Shown here one piece after another: positions 35,955 through 49,253 of a stretch of 64,000 nt of DNA (within the stretch, counting starts at the first letter, position 1; the number at the start of each line of letters is the position of its first letter). Below the pieces are notes generated by a model that saw only the letters and a list, made by a program, of their open reading frames with translations, did no database searches and was not told the DNA's origin. Origin of the DNA: Sordaria brevicollis (lineage: Eukaryota > Ascomycota > Sordariomycetes > Sordariales > Sordariaceae); NCBI GenBank assembly GCA_033439795.1, contig JAUTDP010000013.1, positions 1,798,001 through 1,862,000 of the forward strand. The letters run 5' to 3'. The position numbers were made by a program, and so were the translations under genes.

Positions 35955-38258
35955 CGTATCGTGCTTTTGGATATACTCTTTGGGGTCTGTCTTTAGGGAG
36001 GTTTTCGCGCGTGTTGACGTTATTGTTGGTATGTGTTGCTCAAGGGAAGGAGGTAATACAGCGAGAGAGGAAAAAAAAGCTAGAAGAGGACACTTCGTAA
36101 AGGATTTATCCGAGTCTAATCAAGTATAAATGAGGGGTTACGAATGCGAGGTCTCGTCATGGCTTGTTCAGCAGTAGATGAGACACCCGGAAATTTACAG
36201 ATGGTAGGGCAAATAGGTGGGTGATGTAGTGTTGACCTGTTCAAGATGCTTTTGCATCAAGATCTTCACCGGGAGTAACCATTCTGATGTTACAAGTACG
36301 CCTTGTTTGATTTCCCGTGATTACCTCTACCACCTGCTCTACCGCAACATGTTGTGCCATGTTATATCATCACGAATCTCAGGTTCAACGAAGGTTATCG
36401 GAGTGACTGATATGTATGAGCAACAAACGCTCTTCATTTTGTATTTTGTATTTGTATAGACGCACTACCAGTAAATATTCGTTTTACCTGCCATGATATG
36501 ATGATCGTAAACCCATGCCATGCGTACAATCTAATGATCGAGCATGCTTGTAGTTATCACCATCTTTTCATAACCAGGTATCCGCTCATCCACTCCTTTC
36601 GCTTGCTCATCCCCAATTCACATCTCGCTATTTCACCTCCTTGGCTTAACTCCCCTCACTCCTCGCTTTCTCCGTCCAGCTTGCTAATGAAGAACAGAAA
36701 AAGATAATAATGCCCAAACCCCTCTTATAACCCTATGATATGATATGGTATCTGCCAACACCTAAAACACCACCCTAAAGTAATCAGCCAGTGAGAACTC
36801 CATCTGCCCCTCCCATAGAATAGAAAAGACAATGACAGTAAGAGCTCCTCTCCGACCAGACCAGTAAAGTGAGTTGTAAGTATGTATGTTGAAACAGAAA
36901 CTTGTAACCGTATGTTGTGAGATGTGATGTGATGTATTGAGGGTGAAAAAATGGGTATGCAACCGAAAAGAGAAGTTACCAATAATGCTGCTTGTGCCGA
37001 AAAGAAAACGCCCCTATGCTGCCTGTTCCTACGCCATACCATCCAGATGAGGTAAAACACCCAGCCAACCAACCTAACACCCAGCCAATGCTAGTTGTAG
37101 TGAAAAGCTTTCCCAACTCCTGTCCTTTGTATCCATGATGTCGATGTGTTGTGTAAAATGCGGGCCAGAATCAGAAAGAGAAAAGAGAAGAAGAGAAATC
37201 GTCACGAGATTTGAAAAAGGAACAATGAGATCACACCATAGTCCCTAGCAGCAGAGCGCCGTGTAGATGCAAACCCGTTTATGTTCCACATTCTCTCCTC
37301 CATCAACCTCCCCTTCCTTTCTTCAACAGATCCAGTCCTCGTTAAATGGCTCAAACCATCCGCCGTCCCAAAAGAATAGACAGCCTGCGCCATTTGTTGT
37401 TCGTTCGTTGGTCGTAAGTTTATACCCCATGATTTGTTGTGAATCATTACCGTCGTCGCTGATGTTTTCTTGCTGCAAAATGAAAGTGAAAGGATGTTCG
37501 TCCAGAGACTAGCGCTGCAAGCCTGAGTTGAACATTCCTATGATGTACCTGATACCAACTTGTCACTGCACGCAAGTTCTAAGTTGCGAAGCAGACAGTA
37601 GATAGTCAGGTAAGAAGAATGGTCTCGAAGTAGACGGGGTTGAGAAAGGCCTGGTGGATGGAAGAGTGATTTGCCCAATGGATGTTGATGTGATAAACAG
37701 CAGAGGCTTCTCTTTTGGTAATGAATGTGAAAATTTCGCCGCCTAGGCAATGAAAGAAGACGTCTCGTAACTTGCTGTCGAAGCAGCACAGTAGACGAAG
37801 TCATATCTCCATGTTCCAGGTGAACGTCCGTAAGGAGTGGTAGGTGTTGATCGAAAGAGGGTTGTCGTGCATACCCAATGCCGGTGTGTTGGCTCAGTCA
37901 AGTCAAGAAATCTGACTTGTGCCCTTCCCGTTTCAGAGAAGGTTGCGGTTGTGATGCAGCTGCAGCTCAAAGGCAGCAAGCAGTGATATGTAGAAGACGA
38001 TTTTTTGAAACCGCTTCCTGTTGTGTTTGATGTGCTTGTTGATGTAAGTCGTTCGAACGGTTCAGAAAAAGAATATGGGAAAAATAATGCCGAGGCGCTA
38101 TCATCCGCCGGTCCACCATTTACATGGTGAAGACATGTTGATGAAATGGAAAAATGCCGCTGTATGGAAAAAAAGCAAAAGCCGAAATGTAGCGCGTCGT
38201 TCTTGACACAACCATTCCCATGGTGCCCCAGTCAAAGAGATCTCCCAGAAACAAACTC
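35955..38258. other. gene-free region between the SDR and NYN genes
   Basis: About 2.3 kb, T/A-rich. Only short unrelated frames occur. It should contain the SDR promoter on the left and the 3' UTR of the NYN-domain gene on the right. No repeat or RNA gene recognised. Confidence 0.45.
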
Positions 38259-40426
38259 TTACTGCGCCTTGCCGCTCACCGACTCAACAGTCAGATCCAA
38301 AAGCTCTTCACAGAACTCGTCAAGCTCGATGATCCTAAATCGAGAACCCCATTTGGAGGTGAACTCCGGGTCACGCCAATCTCTCGCGATATTGCTCTTC
38401 CAGGCGTAAAGCTCTATCTTCCAGCCTTTGGCAAGAGCCCGCTCCGCATTCTTCCTGAAACCGTCCGAGTACTCGGCGCACGCGGCATCTCCGGTAGCAA
38501 GTACCATGGTGCCGGGGTGTGGAACATCCAGAGCACTCTGCAGGATCTTGAGGTGGAGTACCTCGTCGACACACTGCTCAAAGCGCGACTCAAACTGATC
38601 GGCAGAAGATTCAGAACGGCGACCGTTTTTCTTGGGCTTCAGATCCGGCTTCGGAACACGCGTGAGAATGCACATCTCGTAGTCAAGGCCCTCGGCGTCC
38701 GCCATGTACTCTGGGCGCTTGTCTGGGCGCTTATGCGAGTGCTTCCTCACAGAACCTGCAACGACCCTCTTCTCGACCTTTCGGCCACGAGTGAGGATGG
38801 AATCAAAGTTCTTGAAAGAGAAGGGAGGCGCCTTGACCCGATCCTCTAGTGGGATGTTGCGGTTCATCTTCAAGGTGTCGTAAAAGCCGATGACGATGTT
38901 GGACAGATCGACAAAGATGTGGACGGTGTTCGAAAAAGGAGCATGTGTTCCAGACAAATACTCCCTTTGAACCTGCATATCTTTGGCCCTCAAGGAAGAG
39001 AGCTTCTCGTGAAGAAATAGAGCCTTGCCTTCCTTGGTAGCCCAATACACTGGGCGAATCTCAGCAGCGCCGGGGAGAGGATGTTCCACCTCATCGGAGA
39101 TGTTGCTACTGCGCAGCTGAGACTTGTACACCTGATACTGATTCTCTGCACGTTGGAGTAGGGTATCAGCCACTGTCTTGCCCGACGCCTTGGGTTGCTC
39201 AGCTGTGGTCCTCGAACTGTCGACATGATTTTCCTCAAGGCCAGCAGCCATAGGAGTGGGAGACGGCACCCATGTGTAGGCGTAGTTGGGCATCGCTTGG
39301 CCGTTAGCATAAGGTCCGTAGTGGGCGTTTCCGGTGTAAACGACTTGGTAAGGACTGGCGATGGGTACCAGGGTCCCAGGACTGTACATCGGCTGGGTTC
39401 CCATGAAAGGACCACTAGAAGCCACATATGCATATCCGGCCGTGTGTCCCATGGTTCCCGAAGGTGCCGCTGAATTGGGCGTGTTGACCGAAGCCACCGG
39501 TGTAGGTGATGCGTTGGCATTGGCCTCAGAAGTTGGCTGCGGTCTCTTTAGGATCGTGATGGCGGGTTTCGGGAGAAGTGTGGGCGAAGGACTCGACGAG
39601 GATAACGGGGGCTCTCTGATAGGAAAGAGCGGGCGGAGCGAGCTGAAGTGTCACTACCATGTGCGGGGCTCGTCGTAGGAGTAGGGAATTGGTGATCTTT
39701 GACAGGTGCTGTCGTTCGTGGATCAATCTTGAGATCTTTCTTGGGCGAGGCGGGGGTCTCAGGATACTGTTTGTGATTGGCTTCCTTGATGGCCTGGATC
39801 AGGGCAGCTTTGATCTCATCGGCCGTCTTCTTAGATCTGGCACGTTTTCCAGACTGCCGGCTGGCCTCGGGAGATGTTGCGGTTCCAAGCAGACGAGCTA
39901 GTCTTTCCTCGCCCCATATTCGTTGGAGGGCTGTGCCGGCGGCATCGATGAAATCATTGGCGGCTTTCTGGGCGTATGTGTCGGCGGTCTTGGGGTCGCA
40001 GCCAGCATTCAAAGCATATTTGTACGCATTGCTGTAGATCTGACCGGCTTCGGGCTCACAGTCGTTCACAAGCTTGTCCAGCTGTTCGTGTTTGCGTACT
40101 AGCTCGCTGTAGTTGGGGTGAGACATCATGGCCACCACTTCAGGATCGGCCGTCTTGCGGAACTCGTCCCAGTTGGGAGGCTGTAAGACGGTCGGGGGAG
40201 GCACAGCCTCGAGCTTGACGGACTTGTCGGACTGTTCGAAGATGCGGAACTCGCATTTTGTCTTGGAGAATAGCGTCTCTTGGTCGGCCGGCGAGAGTCG
40301 AGCAACGGGAACTGCGGAGGAAGAAATGCGCTGAGGGTATGACTCTACCCATTTGCCAACCAGAGAAAGGTCGGAACCGAGCCGACGGCCCTCTGGCTCT
40401 ATGCGGCCAAAGAACGAAGTCGCCAT
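38259..40426 (-). CDS. NYN-domain (PIN-like) putative RNA-processing protein
   Basis: Two open frames on the minus strand make one gene: 40426 down to about 39658, and about 39613 down to 38259 (TAA). They are one base out of register. A 44-nt intron 39614-39657 (GTAGTG donor, AG end) restores one frame of 707 residues, but it is short and lacks a clear branch site, so a sequence frameshift is equally possible. The N-terminal half (MATSFFGRIEPEGRRLG) has a helical region of unknown kind. The C-terminal half carries the NYN nuclease-like fold: HIFVDLSNIVIGFYD (the Asp of the first acidic site), EQCVDEVLHLKIL, MVLATGDAACAEYSDGF, then WKIELYAWK. NYN proteins are usually metal-dependent RNases, but the fungal targets are unknown. 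The Pro/Ala-rich middle is probably disordered. Confidence 0.78.
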
Positions 40427-42758
40427 GATGACTGTGATAGCACCAGGCTTGAGGTTAACCTAGCGTGGTGAAAACCGGAAGTGCCGGGTTGTTGGAAGAA
40501 GAGGGTAAGGATAGCTCTTGGTGGACTGGCGACGTGAGCAAAATCCAAGGAAGGGAAACCACAAAAAAGGATGAAGTCGAATTTGCAGGTGAGGCGCCAG
40601 CAGACAGCGCTTTTCTTTCTTATCCGCGGGTTGTTGTCCGGTAAATTGGTGGTGGACAAACCAAGTTGAAATTCACGATAGTCGCTGTCGGTTTGAGGGC
40701 TCCGTTCTAGAGCAGAAAATGGTGGTGATCGAAAAGGGCGGGAGAACGATGCTGAATATCAAAAAGCATTGTAGAGGCGCCGCCCATATGCTAATTCCGA
40801 AGAAGAGAGTGCTTTGCGATGCGACGATGGAGGTGTTGATATTACCTTATGAACACCCAGAAATGCAGCGCATAAAAAAGACGACTGAAGTAGAAGAAAA
40901 GAGATCGAATAGGACAAATTGCGCAAGGCGTGGCGGAGATGTCGAAAGTACTTTGGTGATGTGTGAGTGCGCTTGTTGAAGTGGAAATCTGCGCCAGCTT
41001 GCGCAGAAAAAGAAGAATCGAAAAGCAGCCGGTGGTGATTTGGCGAAAGTGGTGTGAAGGTCGATGTATGTGAATTGCGCTGTGTTCCTAGAAATTCCAA
41101 GGAAAGGCCTGACGCGAACTGGAAAAATGTTCCTTTTCCGAGGTGAGATGAAGTTGAGATGAAGTCGAGAAAGGACGACAGGAAGGTGTTGAGAGCAGTT
41201 GCTCCTGCAGTGACGGGCGCAGATGCTCGATTGACAAGTACGTAATGCTCGCTCGCTGATAATGCAGCAAACCAGCAGCCTTTTACTGTAAAGGTAACTC
41301 CAAAAGCCGCGGCGTGGCGTGCGTGGCCTGCGGAAGGAAAGTGAGTGACCAAAGGATGATTGCAGGTAGGTGGTGATTGACCTGCTTGTCGGAAGAAGAG
41401 GAGAGGGGAGAATCGCTTTTGGGTGATCTGAGGTTTGTGTGTTAGTTGTCAAAATAATTCGTTCCACCAGGAATTGATGTAAGAAAGATTGACTGACTGA
41501 CTCGTTTGAGAGCACTCGTTCTCCAAATATCCTGGGGAAAGGTGGTGGTGAGGACTGAGGGGGGGGGCAGAGGGGGGGCAAATTATCGGTGGTGACTGAT
41601 ACAGCGGCAGGGGAGTGCAGTGTGAATGAGTGAATGACCCCAACGGCGAGAGGCCCAGCGCAGCCGGAGATCGGGCGAGATCTGGAGGAGAGTTGATGGG
41701 ATTGGCTAAAAACCCCGGCAAGCAGCTGGCAGATCTCAACCTTTGGTCGTTTGCTTCAGAAGCCGGGCCGGCAGCGTCGTCGACGGGAGGTTCCAACCAT
41801 CTGATTGGAGGGTTCAAACCTTGTCGAATTTGGACTGCATTTTCACGACGACGTGAATGTCAGGTACATCATCAGGTACGTACCTTCTTCCAGTGCCCAA
41901 GTCCTCGCTGCAGGTCGCAGAGCCTCATAGAAGCCCCCTGTAGAAGAACCTGAAGAAGCGCGGCAGCACACTTAAATACGAGGGGATACCGGATCAAATG
42001 CCCGGATACTTTAGGGAGCTTTTCATTTTGCTTCAATGTACTAAGTGATGGAAGATGGAAGCTGCTTATAAACCTTCCCACTCTAACTTTTGGAGATCTT
42101 CGCTTCTAGGCACCGGTGGTCTCGGCAGGAAGCGGCATTTGCGCACCCTGATGAAAGTTGTCTCAGTTCACAGCCCGCCTGGCATGGGATTGCGGTTTGC
42201 GCCTCTCACAACGCGGGTGGATCACCGTATATACCAGAATCTGGATCGCTGATACCAGGTACCTGGAGTACTGTACGCCAAATGAAATTTATCTCCAGCT
42301 GTCAAGGCCTACTATCCACTATCGGTGCCCGTCAACTAAACGAGCAGGAACCTTGATGGCCGGACATACGCGAGGATGTGAGAATTCGTCTTGTGACAGT
42401 GTTATCGTTATCAGCAAATTCAAGTTTGAAGATTCTGCCAGTGGTTTCAACCTTAAAATTTGAGCTCAACATCTTGCTACCTAGTGATAAACGCTTGGTG
42501 ATACTCCATAGTGAAAAATCTGCACAAGCCCTTCACTCGCTAGGACTTTCAACGTGTCTGGAATAGATTGCGGACTCCTAAGCATATCCAGGTGGTCTAA
42601 CCCTTCGAACTCCATCTGCTCAGAATCCGACTTCCAATATTGTTTTTCAAACCCAGTATGATAACAGTACAAATTTTAACGAAGAGAAAAAGCCACCGGA
42701 AAACCTACTACGTCTCCTTCGCCTTCCACCGATCCCACTTGGTATCCGAAGGTGGTGC
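40427..42758. other. gene-free region upstream of the NYN gene
   Basis: About 2.3 kb with only random-looking frames (the longest on the minus strand, 40847-41581, is a low-complexity translation of pyrimidine-rich DNA). It should hold the NYN gene's leader and promoter and the 3' UTR of the Rsc1/2-like gene. A G run at 41561-41580 is the only notable tract. Confidence 0.45.
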
Positions 42759-45700
42759 CTAAACCTTCACCCCCGTTGCCTTGTGGCTCGTCAAGCCCTT
42801 GTCGTTCGCGAGAAGGGCCTCCTCCATTCGTTTCCTCTCCTCCTCCGTGATCGAACCCTTCTTAATCTGATCATCCAACCACCACCTCATGTTCTTCTTG
42901 CCGATCTCATCGTTCGTCAGTCCCTCATTATCCTCCTTGCTCTGTTTCATCATCTCTCGCCACTCCTCCCTGCCTCCTAGCAAATCCTCCAATTGCTTCG
43001 TGCCCTTTTGCATCTGCTTGCACCACTGAAGAATGCCCTCCTCTAGCAGACTCAGCGCCTTCTGGTGCTCATTGCCCTCGCCATCAGCCTTCTGCTCGGC
43101 GACCTTAGCAGCCTTGCGCTTGTTCTCCTCTTCCTGCAGTGCCTCATCCCGCTCCTTCCTCTTGCGCCTACGCTCCTCCCTGAGCGCCTTAATGCTCTCC
43201 CAGTGAACACTGTGACCCAGTCCAGCGTACTGATCCGCTACGCCGCCATTGCGAACAGAAGGCCTGTTGAGGGGAGGCGCCGTGAAGAAGAGGACGCGTC
43301 CTTGGTCGTCCGTCTGGAATTGCTTCTTGACCTCCTCTGGGATCTCGCTGTCAATATTCTCCGCAAGCGTGTATGCTTCCGGGGCACGCGGCGCATTGTA
43401 CGCGTTGGCAGCGGCCGGTCCTGAAGCAAGCTGTTGTGGCATGTTGGGCGGGTGCTGGTGAATGGGCGTTCCCATAGGAGGTGGCTGATGGTGCCTGTTA
43501 GGCGTGAAGTTGGGCGCTATCGGCGACGGCTGCGGGTGAGAATGGAGGTGAGGTGCTACCGGCACGCCTGCGGGTACGCCAGGGTGGTGTGGTGGGCCGA
43601 CTCCAAACGGCTGCTGTTGGGGTGGTGGCGGGTGCGGGTGCACCGGTCTGTGTTGTGGGTGATGAGGGTCGTACTGGGGCCCGGGAGGCGGCGCCGGAGC
43701 GAGTTGGCTTTGTGTCGTCTGGTGGCCGTGGTGGATGTATTGAATTTGCTGGTAGGGCTGCTGTTGATGATGTGGTGGTTGCGGCGGTGGCGGCGCGTGG
43801 TGCGGAGGCGGAGGAATTGGTACGTGTTGTGGCCCGGGACCGTGGTACGGAGGTTGTTGTTGTTGTTGGTGCGAGTAAGGAGGAGGCTGCTGGTGTGGGT
43901 AATGATGGGGGCTTGGCTGCATCGGGGGCATCCCGGGATGATGGGGCTGCACGTGCATGGGCATGCCGGGCATTGGCTGGTGCTGGTGCTGGGGTCCTAG
44001 TGGCTGCTGATGGAGACCCTGATGGGGATGCGGTTGCAGCTGCGGTTGATATTGGTGAATCGGCGGCGGCGGGTGCGACTGCGGATGACCGTGTATCTGG
44101 ACGATGTGAGGAGCGATGCCGTGACCCTGGGGCGGCGGCTGCTGCTGCCGTGGTGCAAAATGCTGCACGTAATGTTGACCACCTCCAAACGCGACGTGTC
44201 CACCAGGTCCAGGCGCGGGAGCGACAGACTGATGGAATGTTGGTGTTCCTGGAACGCCAGAGAAGGACGGACGGTGCGATGATCCGGGGCCAGGGCCAGG
44301 ACCGATGGCCAGCGGCACAGGCGCGATGGATATTGGGTGAGCTTCGGGCGGAGGCGACTCCTTGTTCGAGAGAATATGTCGTCAGCTTACTACTTTGCAA
44401 AACGCTTTCCTAGTCTGTCCCACAGTGGAGGTAGGGGAGGAGCAAGGAGGTATGACAAGCTTTTGTCTAATGCAAAGAAGGTTTGACGGAAGCGCGCAGG
44501 GTGCCTTGTGTGTGCCGAGAGCCGTTGATGCGGCAAGAGGCAGTCGAAAGGGAGGAAAAAATCCGGAAAAAAATAAAGTAGGAAGATGGAAAAGAGTCTG
44601 AGGAATAGAGGATGTGACAAACGGGGGAAAAAGTGAACCTTGACAAGGTTCAGAGCGAGCCTAGGTTCGAAAGGCAGGATTTGGTAATGAAAAGTGCAAG
44701 GGAGGCACTGACAGGTTTTGACTCTGGCACTAGCACAGGGCACTTTGCTAGCTGGTCCCAAAACGAGGGATGACCCAGGCGTGACAGAGGATGGGTCGAG
44801 TCGTGAAGAGTGAATGCTGTGGAAGAGGAATGAAGGCAAACATGAGGTCGGGATGACAGGACCAGGAAGAGGTGAATGGGATGGAAGAATGTGGGGTTTG
44901 GAAAATTCTCAAAAGCACGCATTGGAGAGCCACTCTTTGTTTGCTCTCCTCCTCCTCCTCCTCCTCCTCCATCTCTGAGCCCTGGAGGGAACGGCTCTTG
45001 CAGGGACCGGCAACATCGCAGCAGAAAACAATTCGGTGAATGAAGTGCAAGGAAATTAGTTTGGCTTACATTAGGTTCACGCGGGCGGCGATGGACCGCC
45101 CCGATGAGGGGAGGCGCATTCGGGCTCCTCCACGTTGGCTTCGGCAAAGGGTCCGTCTCTTTTGCGTCGGCTTGCAGCAGATGCTTGATGGGACTGGGGA
45201 TCTTCCTCATGGGGCGCGGCGTGGGAAAGAGATCCATCTCATAGTCCTGGTCGCGGACCTCTTCGGGCAGACAGCTGATCCACGTCTTGATCTTGTTGAA
45301 CTTGCACTTCTCTTCGTTATACCGCGTCTCGCAGACATACACCATCTTGTTAAAAGGCAATCCGCGAGGGCGACCTCTGGGGTAGCGGGTAATGAACATC
45401 ACAAAGCATCGGTCCTCAACTTCTTCGATCCGGTGGTCGCGGTACTGGGCTGTCTTGACCACCTCGTTCTCGTAAAAGAACTTGTCGTACCGATGGACCG
45501 TCTGCTCTGGCCGATAGAACCAGCACGCGTTCACCCACTTCTGGCCAGACTTGTCTACCCACATCTTGTAAATCTGCGCGACGATGGGTTTAGAAAGGTC
45601 GTTGGGATTACGGATGTGAACCCAATCACCTATAGTCATGGTCAGTCACTGAACCCAACTCCTTGGTGCGTGTGCCAGTCTCTAGGGCCACAAAATGAAT

Positions 45701-47262
45701 ACATACCGACTCGCCACACCTCGCCTCCTTGCTCGATGTTGTCCAAGGCCAACTTTCCATCTGCGTCGCGGAATTCATCATCGGGCCTGGCCTTTTCCTG
45801 CTCCACGAGCGCGCGCGCCTCCTTTTGTAGCTCAACTGCATCCTCATGCTCTTGACTCCCCTGCTTGTAGAAGAGCTTCGTATTCTCAAACATGAGTTCC
45901 AGGTCCTGAAGCACTTGGTCGATATTATGATACCTTTTGCGCTTCTGGTTCCTAACGATCGTATCTATCGCAATCGGGTTGCGTACCAAGGCGTAGTAGG
46001 CCGGATTTTCTGACCTTTCCGGTAACTTGTTAAAGTGATTGATGCGCTGATGGCCATTCTCGTTTTTGAATTTTCGCAGTCCCTTGAGCAAGGCCTGTAT
46101 CCTGGTCTCATTTGGTGAGAGGGCCTTGACAGGCGACTGATACTTCTTTTGGGCGTCATCGTCATTGTCGTCTTGTTTCCTCCTTCGAGACCGGTTACCG
46201 CGTGTCTTTTTCCGCCGGCGCTGCCCGTCCGAATCGACAGAGACCGAGTCATCTGACTCTGATTCTTCTTCCTCTTCCTCCTCTTCATCTTCCTCTTCGT
46301 CGGGAGTCGGCGAATCTTCGAACTCGGGTAGCGGACCGTAATCGGGAATCTCGGCGTCTTTTTCAGTTATGTCACCCTTCTTGACGAGCTCGGCAAGCTT
46401 CTCCTTGAAAACCTCGAGCAACCGACCGGCATCGGAGAAGATGGGTGCGGATGGCCTGTTGTATACTTGTGCGTTGTGGCATATGCGCGTCACGTCCTGA
46501 ACGAACTCGTTGAAGTTTGTGTATATCTTTTTGCCCAGCTTGCCCTGTAGTGTTGCAAAGAATGGTCAGCTCTGTTGAATGACATACAAAAGCGAGGCAT
46601 GTAAACATACCCTGATGGTGCTGAAGGCCATTGGTGTTTTGATGACCTCAAAGTAATCTGGCAGACTCCTCTTATTGACTAATCGCTGGAAGCCGGAGGC
46701 AATCTCGTAGTCCCTGCAGCAAACAAGACGGTCAGCATGCCGCTAAGTCACGAGGCACAGCATGAGCATGTAAATGCGAGGGGCAGAGGGTGACTGACTC
46801 TCCATCCACCTTGATGGTGTACCGACACAGGTACTCGGATGTGTCTCTGATTAACTGTAAGAGGTCCTTGGCAGAATCACTCTCCTCTTCGTCCTCGTCC
46901 TCATCCTCGTCTTCCTCTTCTTCGTCGTCGTCGTCGTCGTCGTCTTCTTCGCCGTCGGCCATCTTTACGTCCTTGTTCCTGCTGCGTGTGGATTTGCGTG
47001 GCTTGTCGTCTTTCGCATCGGCGTCCTCCATCTCCACATCGTCATCGGCACCGCCCTTGGCCTCGATGGATTCGCGTACTTCGATCGCGTCACGAGCTGG
47101 GGCAGCAGCCATGGTATTGGTATTGGTGTTGCTGGACTGTCGTCGCGTGGTCCGGGGCGTGGTTCTGGCAGCTGTTCTGGTCGAGGCAGCAGCTGAGGAA
47201 GCCGAGTTCCTCTTGGCGGGGGAAGAGTCGCCTCTGCTGGGGCGTTCGCGCAAAGTGGGCAT
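42759..47262 (-). CDS. RSC chromatin-remodelling subunit Rsc1/Rsc2-like (bromodomains and BAH)
   Basis: Five exons are read on the minus strand: 47262-46799, 46713-46611, 46544-45707, 45629-45070 and 44360-42759. The introns are 85, 66, 77 and 709 nt and the joined frame is 1188 residues. The N terminus has an Ala/Thr-rich start and an Asp/Glu run (about residues 105-130). A first, divergent bromodomain follows (about 140-240; LPDYFEVIKTPMAFSTIR, CHNAQVYN), then a second one (about 358-450; NPAYYALVRNPIAIDTI, FENTKLFYKQGS). A BAH domain follows (about 469-600; DWVHIRNP, MWVDKSGQKWVNACWFYRPEQT). After the large intron there is a Pro/His/Gln-rich stretch and a Lys/Arg-rich coiled coil (IKALREERRRKRKERDEAL). 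The order bromo-bromo-BAH is the Rsc1/Rsc2 architecture. The last exon lacks its own good start, which supports the join across the long intron. Confidence 0.85.
44361..45069 (-). other. unusually long (709 nt) intron of the Rsc1/2-like gene
   Basis: The donor GTAAGC follows codon AAT, and the acceptor ACAAG precedes GAG, with a GCTGAC branch site about 20 nt before it. A (ctc)n run lies at 44945-44969 on the plus strand. It is about ten times longer than the other introns here and splits conserved domains from the Pro/His/Gln-rich tail. Confidence 0.7.
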
Positions 47263-49253
47263 CGCGGCTACGCAAGCTGGGTACGCAAGCTAGGTACGGG
47301 GATGTGGTAAAACGGGGAGGCCAGATTGTAGAGGGCTGGAGACTGTAGCGCAAGGGTGGTGGACTCCCAGACTCCCTCTTCCCGGTCGGTTTGTCTCGCT
47401 GTGTTTCTCCAAGTAAGGCGTTTCCTCCAGCTAGACACACGCACAAACCACCAACACACAGCGTGCTTCCTTTCTCTCACATACACATTCACGGTCCTCC
47501 ACGCGCGGTCCGGAACACAGACACAGGAGGAGGCACACACAGGCACAGAACTGAAGCCCTGCCTAAAGCTGCACCCTGTGTGTTTGGCAGACAGTTGGGT
47601 TGGCGTGTCGACTTGTTGGCTCCGTCTGTTGTTCTCTTGAGTGTGTGTTGGTGTTGGTTGTTGGGGTACCGTTGCCGGGGCCGCGAGTCAGTCCGAGTGC
47701 GTCGATGGGAAAAAAGAAGGACGATCTTTCTAAAAAGATAACCACCAAGGATGCCTCGTGTAGAATGCTTGGGGGAATGACGGGGAATGAGATACAGCCC
47801 GTAGTGTAGTGATGGCTACCTCTAGCTCTTCCTGGGGAAACACGCGAAGGACGAGGGTCCAATTGGTGTCGATTGCTGCATTGGCAAAGTGACTGGTTCG
47901 CTTGTCCGGTCGCCTTCAGCAACGACAGTGTCCACTTTAACCGCACCTTAACGTCTTAACCGAGTCTATAGACGCGCCAAACCCTCGTTAGTTGACTAGA
48001 GTGACAGTAACGGGTTAAGTTGATCGCCTTTCACGAAATGCACCCCTGACCATCTGTTGCTGTGTGGGCATGGACCGTGCGTGACTGCTGCCGGAAGGAC
48101 CGATCCACTGCGGCCCCGAGCCCCGCGACGGGATGGGGGAGAGCCCCGGGGGACAGTTGCTTTTAGCGCTTGCTCAGCGGGCGGGGGTTGGGGTCTAGAC
48201 TCGGGCTCGCTGTTATTGTTAAGGTGTGCATTCCGTGGACTACAGGTACCTATGCCTCTACTTATCGGAACTGACACCCGACAACCTGGAAAGCCTCACC
48301 AGGTCTTTAACATTGTCAGAGTTTAAGAGCTACCTAAACTTTGATACAATCGATTCTATCCAACACCAGATACAAGTTTAGAAGGCACCATAACCGCGTG
48401 GGGTTTCTGCTGTGCAATACGGGTCAAAGTGTCACGTACGGGCGGGCGGGCATGATGGACACGCCCCGCTAATGGTGTCGCCAACCCACAGTGACGTTGG
48501 ACACCCCGTTCCAGTGTGGGAATCCCGGCCCCGTCCATCGCCCGTTTGAACACCTACGGTACGCGCTTCAGTCCATGTGATGTACCTTCTCCTGGTACCT
48601 GACCAATATCAGACTTTATATATTGCAACCTGTGAGAACAGCATCTCTGAGAGGTTGGAGCTTGCTGTCGTCCTATCTTTTACTTGGTTCGACATCGTGA
48701 CATGCTTCCAGCAGCCGCCCTTACATGACCTAACTGTTGCCGCCTGCTGTACACGTACCTCCACCCCTGGTTTGTCCACCTCTTCCTCTTCATCATCACC
48801 AACTTCATTATCTTTCGTGACAGACGGTTACACCTTCACCTTTGATACCGTCATTCACAGGAAGCTTACCATTTAGTCCGATAGATAGCATACCACACGG
48901 CTGGAGTACCTTTCTCCCGTCTAGGGTACCTATTTCGTCCAGCACATATCTCTCATCCTGCCATCTGTTCGCGTTACGGTGGAGACATTCGTTGCATCCG
49001 TAGAGGCGTAGACGCCTTATTTAGTCCTAACTAGGAAGGGGACCTGAAGCTCTTATATATCCACCAACCCTTCATTTGCCTTTCCTCCTTGCTCAGCAAG
49101 CTTCGCCATTTCACCCCTAGATATAAACCTTGACTTCCACCGCAAACCACCAATATAACCACTGTCAACCTCACGGCGAGATTTCACCCAAGATATCGAC
49201 ACGTTGTCTTTCCTCAAACGTATCCAAAGCAACAGCCCATATCGGCTTGAACC
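47263..49253. promoter_or_regulatory. divergent promoter region between the Rsc1/2-like gene and otu1
   Basis: Nearly 2 kb between divergent start codons. I see no gene or RNA in it. C/T-rich stretches flank both start codons, as is usual for leaders in these fungi. Confidence 0.5.

Noticed and set aside
40847..41581. 244-codon minus-strand open frame upstream of the NYN gene
   Set aside because: The translation is low-complexity and reads like pyrimidine-rich leader DNA; no family similarity.
43553..44413. 286-codon plus-strand open frame rich in Ala/Val/Gly
   Set aside because: It is the antisense of the Pro/His/Gln-rich tail of the Rsc1/2-like protein; low-complexity coding often leaves such shadows.
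44650..45639. 330-codon open frame ending in GGGGGGGG-rich sequence as the real end of the Rsc1/2-like protein
   Set aside because: After the conserved BAH region it runs into intron-like sequence; a good donor (GTAAGC) and acceptor link to a downstream exon with a typical coiled-coil tail.
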